A DNA stretch of 64,000 nt from Pictodentalium vernedei. Taxonomy: Eukaryota > Mollusca > Scaphopoda > Dentaliida > Dentaliidae. The stretch spans positions 534,152,971 to 534,216,970 of the forward strand of contig CM062297.1 in assembly GCA_031216915.1 (NCBI GenBank). Reading direction: 5' to 3'. Numbering within the stretch: position 1 is the first letter of the stretch; each line of letters starts with the position of its first letter. Below the pieces are notes generated by a model that saw only the letters and a program-made list of their open reading frames with translations, was not told where the DNA came from and searched no databases. Position numbers and translations under genes: made by a program. Positions 25,501 through 34,942 of the stretch are shown here, piece by piece.

Positions 25501-28140
25501 AAGGCTCCTAGGGTATTCAATTCGAAACGTTTAAACTATGTTAATGTGTTCAGGTAACATCGCTAGATGTGCATGAAGGTTTCAGAAATTTGATTCGGCC
25601 TCAGGTGGTTCCAGTGGAACCACTTTTATCATTGCAAAATCAGTTTTCTCCGAAAGGCTCCTAGGGTATTTGATTCGAAACGTTTAAAATATGCTAATGT
25701 GTTCAGGTAACATCTCTAGATTTTTCATAACGGTTTCGGAATTTTGATTTGGCCCAGGTGGTTCCAGTGGAGCCACTTTTAACGTTAGGAAATCAGTTTT
25801 CATCAAAAGGCTCTTAGGGTATTTAATTCAAAACGTTAAAACTATGCTAATGTGTTCAGGTAGCAACTTTAGATGTGCATGAAGGTTTCGGAATTTTGAT
25901 TTGGCCTCAGGTGGTTCCAGTGGAACCACTTTTATCGTTAGTAAGTCAGTTTTCATTGAAAGGCTCCTAGGGTATTTAATTCGAAACGTTAAAACTATGC
26001 TAATGTGTTCAGGTAGCAACTCTAGATGTGCATGAAGGTTTCAGAATTTTGATTTGGCCCCAGGTGGTTCCAGTGGAACCACTTTTATCGTTAGGAAATC
26101 AGTTTTCATTGAAAGACTCCTAGGGTATTTGATTCGAAATGTTAAAACTATGCTGACGTGTTCAGGTAGCATCACAATATGTGCATGACGGTTTCAGAAT
26201 TTTGATTTGGCCCCAGGTGGTTCCAGTGGAACCACTTTTATTGTTAGAAAATCAGATTTCATCAAAAGGCTCCTAGGGTATTCAATTCGAAACGTTTAAA
26301 CTGTGTTAATGTGTTCAGGTAACATCGCTAGATGTGCATGAAGGTTTCAGAAATTTGATTTGGCCCCAGGTGGTTCCAGTGGAACCACTTTTATCATTGC
26401 AAAATCAGTTTTCTCCGAAAGGCTCCTACGGTATTTGATTCGAAACGTTTAAAATATGCTAATTTGTTCAGGTAACATCTCTAGATTTGCGTAAAGGTTT
26501 CGGAATTTTGATTTGGCCCAGGTGGTTCCAGTGGAGCCACTTTTAACGTTAGGAAATCAGTTTTCATCAAAAGGCTCCTAGGGTATTTAATTCAAAACGT
26601 TTAAACTATGCTAATGTGTTCAGGTAGCAACTCTAGATGTGCATGAAGGTTTCGGAATTTTGATTTGGCCTCAGGTGGTTCCAGTGGAACCACTTTTATC
26701 GTTAGTAAATCAGTTTTCATTGAAAGGCTCCTAGGGTATTTAATTCGAAACGTTAAAACTATGCTAATGTGTTCAGGTAGCAACTCTAGATGTGCATGAA
26801 GGTTTCAGAATTTTGATTTGGCCCCAGGTGGTTCCAGTGGAACCACTTTCATCGTTAGGAAATCAGTTTTCATTGAAAGGCTCCTAGGGTATTTGATTCG
26901 AAATGTTAAAACTATGCTGACGTGTTCAGGTAGCATCACAATATGTGCATGACGGTTTCAGAATTTTGATTTGGCCCCAGGTGGTTCCAGTGGAACCACT
27001 TTTATCGTTAGGAAATCAGTTTTCATCAAAAGGCTCCTAGGGTATTTAATTCAAAACGTTTAAACTATGCTAATGTGTTCAGGTAGCAACTCTAGATGTG
27101 CATGAAGGTTTCGGAATTTTGATTTGGCCTCAGGTGGTTCCAGTGGAACCACTTTTATCGTTAGTAAATCAGTTTTCATCGAAAGGCTCCTAGGGTATTT
27201 AATTCGAAATATTTAAACTATGCTAATGTGTTCAGGTAACATCTCTAGATGTGCATAAAGGTTTCGGAATTTTCCATTTGGTCCCAGGTAGTTCCAGTGG
27301 AACCACTTTTATCCTTAGGAAATCAGTTTTCATCGAAAGGCTCCTAGGGTATTTAATTTGAAATGTTTAAACTATGCTAATGTGTTCAGGTAGCAACTCT
27401 AGATGTGCATATAGGTTTTGGAATTTTGATTTGGCCCCAGGTGGTTCCAGTGGAACCACTTTTATCATTGGGGAATCAATTTTCATTGAAAGGCTCCTAG
27501 GGTATTTAATTTGAAACGTTTAAACTATGGGAATGTGTTCAGGTAGCAACTCTATATGTGCATGAAGGTTTCGGAATTTTGATTTGGCCCCAGGTGGTTC
27601 CAGTGGAGCCACTTTCATCGTTAGAAAATCAGGTTTCATCGGAAGGCTCCTAGGGTATTTAATTCGAAACGTTTAAACTATGCTAATGTGTTCAGGTAGC
27701 AACTGTAGATGTGCATGAAGGTTTCGGAATTTTGATTTGGCCCCAGGTGGCTCCAGTGAAACCACTTTTATCGTGAGTTAATCCGTTTTCATTGAAAGGC
27801 TCCTAGGGTATTTAATTCGAAACATTAAAACTATGCTGACGTGCTCAGGTAGCATCACAAGATGTGCATGAAGGTTTCGGAATTTTGATTTGGTTCCAGT
27901 GAAACAACTTTTATCGTTGGAAAATCAGTTTTCATCGAAAGGCTCCTAGGGTATTTAATTCAAACCTTTTAAACTATGCTAAGGTGTTCAGGTAGCATCA
28001 CTAAATGTGCGTGAAGGGTTCAGAATTTTGATTTAGCCCCAGGTGGTTCCAGTGGAGCCACTTTTATCGTTAGAAATCAGTTTTCATCGAAAGGCACCTT
28101 GGGTATTTAATTTGAAACGTAAAAACTATGCTAAGGTGTT
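19570..28140 (+). repeat. Satellite array B, 153-bp monomer, about 56 copies
   Basis: The monomer runs from CGAAAGGCTCCTAGGGTATT through TAATTCGAAACG, TATGCTAATGTGTTCAGGTA, TAGATGTGCATGAAGG and TTTGATTTGGCCCCAGGTGG to ATCGTTAGAAAATCAG. The half from CGAAAGGCTCC to GAAGGTTTCGG is clearly homologous to array A; the other half is not alignable. It carries a near-perfect dyad GTGGTTCCAGTGGAACCAC where A carries GCCACGTGGC. Minus-strand ORFs of 60-138 codons across it are satellite artefacts. A 28-bp internal duplication (two AAATCAGTGGAACCAC-type blocks) marks some units, for example 20,625, 21,728, 22,978, 23,625 and 24,838. Confidence 0.95.
25490..27018 (+). repeat. Higher-order repeat in array B, period 764 bp (5 monomers), two copies
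   Basis: The marker GGGTATTCAATTCGAAACG recurs 764 bp apart (about 25,511 and 26,275). The following units, including the one with TTTGGCCTCAGGTGG (about 25,900 and 26,665) and the AATATGTGCATGACGG unit (26,175 and 26,940), recur at about the same spacing. A further copy of the TTTGGCCTC unit lies 458 bp (3 monomers) later. Confidence 0.7.
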
Positions 28141-28185
28141 GCTAAGGAAATGCGGGGATACACCATTTGCACACAAATAACTCAA

Positions 28186-28689
28186 GCTAGTTTGTTTTGT
28201 AATTGCATTGAAATGATCATTGTTAACAATTATTTGAGTGTTGTTTAGGTTTGTTTAACATTGATATGACTTTACTATTTGTTTGTGCTTTTTTTAACTG
28301 AAATGATTACTGTTAATAATTATTCATATGTTGTTTTTAAATATGTTCCTTGTACGATTAGTAACTTTTTTATCTGAAATATAAAAATACATTTTAATAC
28401 TTTTCATGTTTATCTTTAAAATGCTATAATTTCTTTGTTCAAAGTATATTACAATGCTTACAAGTTACACATAAAATAATATAATATATGCTATTTATTT
28501 TAGATTTTCAAGTTTTATAATTATGTATATTGATATGTTGTAAATAATATAAATGTACTGTAAACAACATAATAAAAAAAATGGTTTAGACGTTAATAAA
28601 ATTATGTTTTCATTGTTCATTTCTCATTAATAACTAACATCTTTCAATTTTCATAATCATTTTTCCATATAAATTTGAAAGGGGGGCCG
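28186..28689. other. AT-rich right end of the giant element, no gene
   Basis: The sequence is strongly A/T biased with no ORF of note. It lies between the end of element B and the right inverted terminus. Confidence 0.5.
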
Positions 28690-28733
28690 ACTGAGTTGAG
28701 TTGAGTTGTCTCGAGGCCAGGTTGTCCAGTTCC
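28690..28733 (-). repeat. Right inverted terminus of the giant element
   Basis: Reads GAGTTGTCTCGAGGCCAGG then TTGTCCAGTTCC, the inverse of the left end with scattered mismatches. A GGGGGGCCGAC motif just inside (28,681) matches the left subterminal GGGGGCCGAC (240). Confidence 0.75.
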
Positions 28734-28742
28734 CTATAGTAT
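28734..28742. repeat. Right copy of 9-bp target-site duplication (CTATAGTAT)
   Basis: Identical to 139-147. Joining 147 directly to 28,743 would recreate the layout of the paired arm at 32,925-32,945. Confidence 0.85.
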
Positions 28743-29665
28743 TAGCTTTAAATTTATGGGTGTTACTGCATATTTTTAACCATATTGCAGTCTTGTATGG
28801 GGCTCTTAAGGCTCTTAAGGCTTGAATGTTACACTTTGTCAAGTTCGAAATTTTTTAGTAGGTAAGCGCCTAGAGCCTTTGGGGATTAGGCGCTCTATAA
28901 ATATTCTTCTTATTATTATTATTATTACTTACATGTATTACTTATGAAAAATACCATCTTACACTAGGCCCTTATCTGTATATTTGAATGACATATTTCA
29001 ACAGAATATATTGTAAGTTACTGCTATTAGGTGGAATAAATAGATTGAATGATAGGTGGAACCCATAATTTCAGTTATCTATGTTGGGGCTCCCCACAGG
29101 AGCATAAAATTTGAAGAAAAATCTCAATCTCAACTCCTTTTTTGCCAGAAACAAGCATGAAAAGGCTTTCAATTCATATAAACTTGTGTTACATTTTAGT
29201 ACTGAGGCCAGTCATGAGCACGTACTCAAAAATATGGAAAACAACTCCATTTAGAGTGGTTTAGAGGCAGTAAAATGAGAGAAAATTGTCGAAAAATTTG
29301 AAGAAGAAACTCAATTTCGACCAGTTTTTGTTGTCGATGATCATAATATGGTCTTTATTCCTTGTATATTTGTGTAATAATCGAGTGGTGAGGCCACACA
29401 TGAGAACTGAATCCAAACATACAGAAATAACTGAATTGATATTGATATAGAAGCAGTAAAACAAGTGCAAATTGTCGTGAATTTTAAGAAAAAACTCAAT
29501 TTCGACTAGATTTTGTTGGCAACAAACATAAAAATATCTTTATTCCTTGTAAACTTCTGTTATGTTCATGAAATGAGGCCACTTTTGAGGATACACTAGA
29601 AAACATATAGGAGAACTCCTTCGAAGGTGATACAAAGGCCTGAAAATGAGGAGAAATTTCACTTA
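28743..29665. mobile_element. Inner part of the left terminal inverted repeat of the large DNA transposon
   Basis: It matches the reverse complement of 32,168-32,933; for example ATACCATCTTACACTAGGCC (28,953) pairs with GGCCTAGTGTAAGATGGTAT (32,757). Similarity to the other arm ends near 29,555. Within it is a tandem repeat of about 183 bp in three diverged copies (starting about 29,115, 29,300 and 29,483), each with GAAAAAACTCAATTTCGAC and TGAGGCCAC-type blocks. A segment of about 85 bp at 28,843-28,925 is absent from the other arm: it holds TAAGCGCCTAGAGCC, AGGCGCTCTATAAAT and a TTATTATTA tail, and looks like an inserted SINE 3' fragment. Confidence 0.8.
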
Positions 29666-29689
29666 TTTATGTAGTGCGAATTATTCCAA

Positions 29690-30680
29690 TAACAGGTCTA
29701 CAGTCACATACATTCTATGGGCTGGGCTGAATGTGTTGCATCCTATATCATTTACCTGGCAAAACTATTCATGCGATATTTGAACCCTCCCCCCCACCCC
29801 ACCCAAAATTTTCGGGGGACTAATAAAATATCCGGTGTTCATCTCTGCATCCAGCCGCCCATCTGTGCAACCATCTGTCCATCCATCCATCACACATTGG
29901 TTTCCCGATGATAACTTGAGTTATAGTTGGCCAAATCAAATAAAATTTGGTGTATAGGTGTATCAATATAAAAAAACTGGTCAAGTTCAAATTGGTGTGA
30001 TCTGAAAATTTTTGCCAGAGTGATGCCCCTTATTCAACTTTAAAAATTCATTTATCTTGGTTTCCTGATGATAACTTTAGTTATAGTTGGCCAAACCAAA
30101 TGAAATTTGGCATGTAGGTGTATCAATATAAACTAGAGGTACTGTGAGCAAGCTCACAAAGTGATACCCCCGTGCCTGTCACTATGATGTAGCAATTGAA
30201 ATGTATAAGTTAGATTATCTCCCCTTGGAAATGTCAGAACGGAATTATATTGCTTCATGCACATCTTCATATGGAGTTCTTCCATTGTGTAAAGTTTCAT
30301 GAAAAGTCTTCTAACGGTTTAGGATGAGTTGCTCTTATAAGGATGGACAGACGGACGGACGGACGGACGGATGGCCTGACGGACAGGGTGATTCCTATAT
30401 ACCCCCCCCCCAAACTTTGTTTGCGGGGGGTATAAATATAGGTCAAGGTCAAATTAGTGTGTAGTCCAACAATTTTTGCCAGAGTTATGCCCCTTTTTGA
30501 CTTCGAAAATTCTTTTTTTTTTGTTTTCCGATGATAACTTTAGTTGTTGTTGACTGAATCGAATAAAATTAGGTACATATATGTCTCAACATAAAATACA
30601 GATCAAGTTCAAATTGGAGTTTAGTCCGACATTTTTGCCAGAGGTATGTCCCTTTTTGGACTTTGAAATATTCAATGTTT
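29690..30680 (+). mobile_element. Tandem-core element C (CCAT-type microsatellite plus 160-bp repeats)
   Basis: A GGGGGACTAATAAAATATCC leader (29,814) is followed by a CCATCTGTCCATCC microsatellite (29,846-29,890). Three copies of a monomer of about 160 bp then start at 29,899, 30,059 and about 30,523, each opening GGTTTCC.GATGATAACTT and containing TTTTTGCCAGAG.TATGCCCC. The second copy is interrupted by a separate element (30,133-30,432). The layout parallels elements A and B but the monomer is unrelated. It lies where the 5' part of the transposon coding region would be expected. Confidence 0.65.
30133..30432 (+). mobile_element. Short ACGG-microsatellite element inserted in a 160-bp repeat
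   Basis: It splits one monomer of element C precisely after GTATCAATATAAA. It starts CTAGAGGTACTGTGAGCAAG, has a small dyad (GTGAGCAAGCTCAC), holds GATACCCCCGTG, then an ACGG microsatellite (30,343-30,385), and ends TTTGCGGGGGGTATAA. CCCCCG near one end and CGGGGGG at the other form inverted termini. This is the pearl-like terminal design without tandem core repeats. Confidence 0.65.
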
Positions 30681-30717
30681 TTAAATACCTCGAATTGCAC
30701 ACTTTTTTGGAGGACGT

Positions 30718-31814
30718 GTGGCTAGGCGGCCGTTTATTGAGGATTACTCAGACACAGGAAGGGAACGTAATATCTTTGATTTAAGTCAAAAACTTCTGAA
30801 GCCCAAGGACTGGAGTGAATTCTTATCTAATCAAAATAATAATCTTCAAATCACGGCCTTGCTGGCTGACTACTTCCTGTGTACTGATTGTCAAATCAAG
30901 AAAGATGTCCATGTGTGTAAGGGAAGTCTGTGTTTTTTTGTCAAGAGTGACAAAACACAACCTCCTTGTGAGATCAAAGATAAAAAATCATCCTATAAGG
31001 AATCAGTTCTCCGTCTCGCTATGCATGTGGTGTTTGCAGCCAAGCATCATCCTGATGTTTGTGTTTTGGCTGATGATACTGATGTGTTTGTGATGCTACT
31101 CTTCGTGGTGCTCCAATGTGAGAGTTTTCTTTACAAGGAACAGTGCCATCAAGAAGTGGAATAACTTATTATAGTGTTCATAGATTGGTTAATAGATTAG
31201 GGGAAGACATCTGTCAGTTGCTACCTGCATTCCGTGCTATAACTGGCAGTGACTATACACAACCATTTTATGGTAGATCAAAGTCCACAGTTTTTAAAAA
31301 AGTACTGAAGAAACCAAGTTTACTGAAACTATTACACGGTCTGGGTTCCCGTGTTCTTGATGAAGACAATGTTATTCACTTCATCCTACATGTTGTCTAT
31401 AATAGGCCCAGGTCTGAGATTACTCCAGGAGACTCACGTTATGCAATGATATTTGTAAAGAAAAGTCACCCAAAGAAACATCTTGCTCTTAAGTGTCTCC
31501 CTTCTGATACAAATTCCTTCAAATTTATGATCAAAAGGTGTCACTATATCACGCATATGATGATGAATTGTTTGAATGGAGATTTTATTGCTCTGAATTC
31601 ACTGAAATTTGGCTGGAGTTCATTCGATGGGACAATGGTTCCGGTTTGGTTTGCTTACCCACCACTTCCATCAGAGTTACCTGTAACTGAGTGCTCATCT
31701 AATTGTGATGACGTGGATGGCCATCTAAGTTTTTCAGATAACGATTCCAGTGAGCAGAGTTCTGATGATTGCTTTCCTCCTAGTAGCTCAGATGAAGGAT
31801 CATGTGATGAATGA
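30718..31814 (+). pseudogene. Frameshifted XPG/FEN-like nuclease protein of the TIR transposon (C-terminal part)
   Basis: Two reading frames, 30,718-31,164 and 31,143-31,814, overlap and together read as one protein broken by a frameshift near 31,100-31,160. The first ends after ADDTDVFVMLL, the type of aspartate-rich strand seen in the internal segment of XPG/FEN-family nucleases. The second holds LPAFRAITGSDYTQPFYG, whose G-S/C-D-Y-T core matches the conserved motif following the active site in that superfamily. The tail is acidic and serine-rich up to the stop at 31,814. The first frame has no in-frame ATG near its beginning (30,718 is GTG), so the N-terminal part is missing, probably lost to element C. 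Proteins of this type are common as uncharacterised repetitive genes in invertebrates, and Academ transposons are known to carry an XPG-type nuclease. Assignment to Academ is a guess; the nuclease-like fold is a moderate inference from motifs. Confidence 0.55.
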
Positions 31815-32167
31815 GTATATACAATACTATATCCATAAATATACACTTTACCCAATAGTAAACAAGTTTTCCTATAAATATATGTTTCAAGTGTTTCCAC
31901 ATGAGTGAACTCACTACTTTAACTGGTAAAGTGCTGAATTATTTTTGGCCATCAAAATTTGTTCACATGTCTTTGCCTTGTTACAATTTTTGGGAGAGTG
32001 CCTACATAAATTGTAACAAGACAAGTCCCTACAGACTAAATAATATTACTTCAAAGATAATACAAAGCATATCCATTGAGTATGAAGCCTTCAAGTTGCA
32101 GTACCTTCGCCTCAGAGTAAATACCAAATATGTGCTGCCAGCACTCTACCAGTTAATGTTGCTGAAG
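31815..32167. other. 3' flank between the nuclease-like ORF and right inverted repeat
   Basis: AT-rich, no recognised domain. A 138-codon frame starting at 31,901 is open here and runs into the inverted repeat. It shows low-complexity composition and no motif, so I do not call it a gene. AATAAA-like signals are present near the ORF end but are not decisive. Confidence 0.35.
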
Positions 32168-33054
32168 TTTACAAGGAATAAAGGCCATTTTATGTTTGTT
32201 GCCAACAAAAATCTAGTCAAAATTGAGGTTTTTTTTTTAAAATTCACGACAATTTCCTGTTGTTTTACTGCCTCTATATTGATATCAATCAAGTTTTTTC
32301 TGTATGTTTGTATTTGATTCTCATGTGTGGCCTCACCACTCGATTATTACATAACTTTATGAGGAATAAAGACCATTTTATGATCGTCGACGACAAAAAA
32401 ACTTGTCGGAATTGAGTTTTTTCTTCAAATTTTTTGACAATTTTCTCTCATTTTACTGCCTCTAAACCACTCTTAATGAAGTTTTTTCCATATTTTTATA
32501 GTGAGTTCACATGAGTGGTCTCAGTACTAAAATGTAACACAAGTTTATGTTTACTGAAAGCCATTTCATGTTTGTATGTGGCAAAAAGGCAGTTGAGATT
32601 TGAGTTTTTTCTTCAAATTTCGTGCTCCCGTGGGGAGCCCTAACACATATAACTGAACTTACAGGTTCCAAGTATCATTCAAACTATTTATTCACCAAAT
32701 AGCAGTAGCTTACATCATATTCTGTTGAAATATGTCATTCAAATATACAGATAAGGGCCTAGTGTAAGATGGTATTTTTCATAAGTAATATGAGTAACAT
32801 TCAATCCCCACCCCCATAACTCTAGGAGCCCCATACAAGACTGAAATATGGTTAAAATTGTGTAGTAACACCCATAGCAATTTAATTTACATGATATTGC
32901 AATAAGCAATCAACCTAAATAAATTTAAAGCTAATACCATAGATACAACCATATTGTATGGACCATATGGTCCATAACCCCTATTTCGGTTCTTCTGAGG
33001 CCCTTAATGATAAAACTGTAATGTTATTGTAACCGAACTATGCAGAAGACCCCA
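32168..33054. mobile_element. Right terminal inverted repeat of the large DNA transposon (uninterrupted arm)
   Basis: Inverse complement of 28,743-29,555 plus 29-147. It preserves the empty insertion site at 32,934-32,942, where the left arm holds the 28.6-kb insertion. It has about 45 bp not present in the left arm (near 32,883-32,925). It includes two and a half copies of the 183-bp subrepeat. Similarity ends at about 33,054. Confidence 0.8.
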
Positions 33055-33370
33055 ATAACACATAAACCACAGCAAATGTTTTGAGAATTGTCATTTATAT
33101 GAGAATTATAAGCCATAATATACCAAAACCCTAAAATTGGGACTCACGCTCCTAAAACCCTAATTTGGGCACCTTTTTCAATTTTCTGACCACACCATCG
33201 GATTCCTCAGCGATAATTACTCTAGAAACAATTTTCAACATAAAGTGAACACCACTTCCCTAATGTGCGCAATTCTGAGACCGACTATGGATGGATTTTA
33301 ATGTGTTTGTTGCTTTTCTGAGCTGTGCCAGCTGGTTTGCCGATCTCTCTTAGCTTCTTCCATGAGCTGC
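33055..33370. other. No gene recognised
   Basis: Flank of the transposon; AT-rich without repeat or ORF signal. Confidence 0.35.
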
Positions 33371-33930
33371 ATGATTCCTTTTTGCTCTTCAGTTTCAGCA
33401 GGAGAGATGTGAGTTGTCTATTCTGTGCCCGCGATCAATCTGTTGTTCCAGTTTATGGGCAAGCTTGTTGATTTCTTCATCTTCTTTTTAGGCATGGGGG
33501 GGTCCAAGCTGGAGATGGAGCTGAAAGAGAGACATTTGGTGACTGGGTGGCATCTGTTGGCGGTTTCTCCGGCAGGGTGGAATTGTGGATTTCCATATCC
33601 TCTTCCTTCTCTTTGCGGGATTCTTCAGTCTCCTTTTTCTTCCAGGCCTCTGAGCACTTGGCATCCTGACACTTAAGGGACAGACTGTTCTTTCTCTTCT
33701 TGCACTTGGCTCAGTCAGGGTTTTCCAGGTGTGGAGCAGAGCCCGACTGGGCAAAGGTACTACAACTCCCCAAAGAGACTGATGGTCTGGCTGCTGGCTT
33801 CTTTGGTATCTGGTATGGCTGGTTTCTTATTAAGTGCGCTTCCAGGTCATATTGGAAAATCCAAGATCACCTGGCAGGTATCACCAGTGACATGCATGGT
33901 CCAATCTCCAGTGTTACCCACATTCAGGCT
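33370..33930 (-). pseudogene. Degenerate coding remnant, unassigned protein
   Basis: Conceptual translation of the minus strand gives protein-like stretches in changing frames with stops between them. Starting at about 33,930 one frame reads NVGNTGDWTMHVTGDTCQVI, then a stop, then a Ser/Thr-rich stretch. Near 33,715-33,620 another frame reads a Lys/Glu-rich, coiled-coil-like stretch beginning CKKRKNSLSLKCQDAKC. Near 33,480-33,420 a third reads EINKLAHKLEQQIDR. Together these suggest a decayed exon or processed pseudogene. I do not recognise the family. The end at 33,930 abuts a piggyBac-like MITE. Chance open frames are an alternative. Confidence 0.35.
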
Positions 33931-33932
33931 AT

Positions 33933-34162
33933 TTAACCCGTTACTTAACAAGAAAGGCAGACAACACTTGTAAAAAAAAATCTTGAATAACTAATTTTTT
34001 TCATTTTTTGCATCAAAAACATAATTTATGACCCCTCATTACAATGAGGGGTCATAAGCTATGTTTTTGAGACAAATAATGAAAAAAAATAATGAAAATA
34101 GAATGCCGATTTTTGTGAATAGCGCTGGTTGGTTTTGACTGTTATGTTGGGTAAAGGGTTGA
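33933..34162. mobile_element. Palindromic piggyBac-like MITE (subfamily 2)
   Basis: Left TTAA (33,933) followed by CCCGTTACTTAAC; right GTTGGGTAAAGGGTTGA, the outer TTAA mutated to TTGA. The core is a hairpin with CATAATTTATGACCCCTCAT and its inverse around a short loop. The next-outer arm block (CAAAAATCGGCATTC type) differs from subfamily 1. Confidence 0.75.
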
Positions 34163-34942
34163 CATGTCTTTGAGTTTCTGTGGAAAAATCATTCTTGCTG
34201 TTGTTAGTGGTGGTCACGGAGGATCCAGTGGATCATCCGAACTGTGATATCATGGAATCGAAGAATACGATATGATGATCTGAAAATTGTCCACAACTGC
34301 GGTACATTTTGACAGCAAAATTGTAAATGAGAACTGAAATGAATTACCAATCACTTTATTGGAGCATAAATGAGAGATGGGCATTTTATGTTGTATCAAG
34401 TGCATAGCACTTCCATACAAAACTTAACAAGCCCATCCCACATGTTTTAACTCAAATAAAGGGACAATTAATTTATATCAGTTGTTATAATTTAATTCAT
34501 AGTGTTTGCTTGTATTATAATGCACCCTTATGTGGCCAAAATCTGTCACTTATATCATTGCAATCATATCAGATTTTGTGCAAATTTTATTATTTTCAAT
34601 AGTGGTTAATATAACAATATCAATATTTTCGAGAGCATTACAGTTCATCAGCGGCACAACAGAAATAATTAACAGTCTGAAGACTCATAAGCGGCCTGAG
34701 ATCGAGTTAATAGCCACTAATACGACAAATGACTATTTATCATTTTTGGAGAGCAGCTAATAGAACCACAATGCATGACAACAAAATACTTGTCCTTTAA
34801 ACAAGAAATATGTGGACATTTTAATGTGAATAGAAAAGGAACAATTAAGTTTGGTCTTAAGAGTTTGAACTTTGAATATTTATGAGATGTCAGCATTTAC
34901 TTTTTAAACGTTTTTAAAACCAAGTATGAAAGAACTGAAGCA
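34163..34942. other. No gene recognised
   Basis: AT-rich. A 76-codon plus-strand ORF at 34,530-34,760 has an ordinary composition and no domain I can name. Confidence 0.35.

Larger units (their letters stand above)
19500..28185 (+). mobile_element. Pearl/Helentron-like element B containing satellite array B
   Basis: It begins with TAGTTGTGATCTCCGTCCGT, the same leader as element A, followed by a CCGT/CTGT microsatellite to about 19,566. It ends with AAATGCGGGGATA (28,148-28,160) and CACCATTTGCACACAAAT, matching the right end of A (CACCATAGTG, then GCACACAAAT). The inverted left terminus (TATCCCCGC) is missing, so the element is truncated or was rearranged on joining to A. A and B have the same orientation. 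Confidence 0.6.
148..28733. mobile_element. Giant 28.6-kb insertion with inverted ends and 9-bp target duplication, non-autonomous
   Basis: The boundaries follow from the 9-bp direct repeats and from comparison with the uninterrupted paired arm. The ends are inverted repeats starting GG: left GACAACTCGGCCTCGTGACA from 156, right reverse complement GACAACCTGGCCTCGAGACA. About 28 of 34 aligned core bases match. A 9-bp duplication with inverted ends is typical of the Mutator-like superfamily, but no transposase is present, so that assignment is inference. Contents in order: mostly featureless DNA to 4.6 kb with a piggyBac-like MITE and a SINE; satellite array A with its terminal motifs; a tRNA-SINE; satellite array B; and an AT-rich right end. 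No long ORF outside the satellites is seen. A transposon carrying about 23 kb of satellite is unusual; stepwise growth of the arrays after insertion is an alternative to transposition at full size. Confidence 0.75.

Noticed and set aside
19761..26783. Series of minus-strand ORFs of 60-138 codons (LPEHISIV...PLEPPGAKSKFRN)
   Set aside because: Same artefact in array B.
4697..28140. CRISPR array
   Set aside because: The repeats are contiguous 153-bp satellite units without unique spacers, in a eukaryotic context.
4634..28185. Autonomous Helitron (Rep/helicase) within the satellite elements
   Set aside because: No long coding frame with HUH or helicase motifs exists anywhere in the interval; only architecture supports a Helentron relationship.
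31901..32317. 138-codon ORF after the nuclease-like frame
   Set aside because: It runs into the inverted repeat, where the sequence is shared with the left arm that is not coding; no motif.
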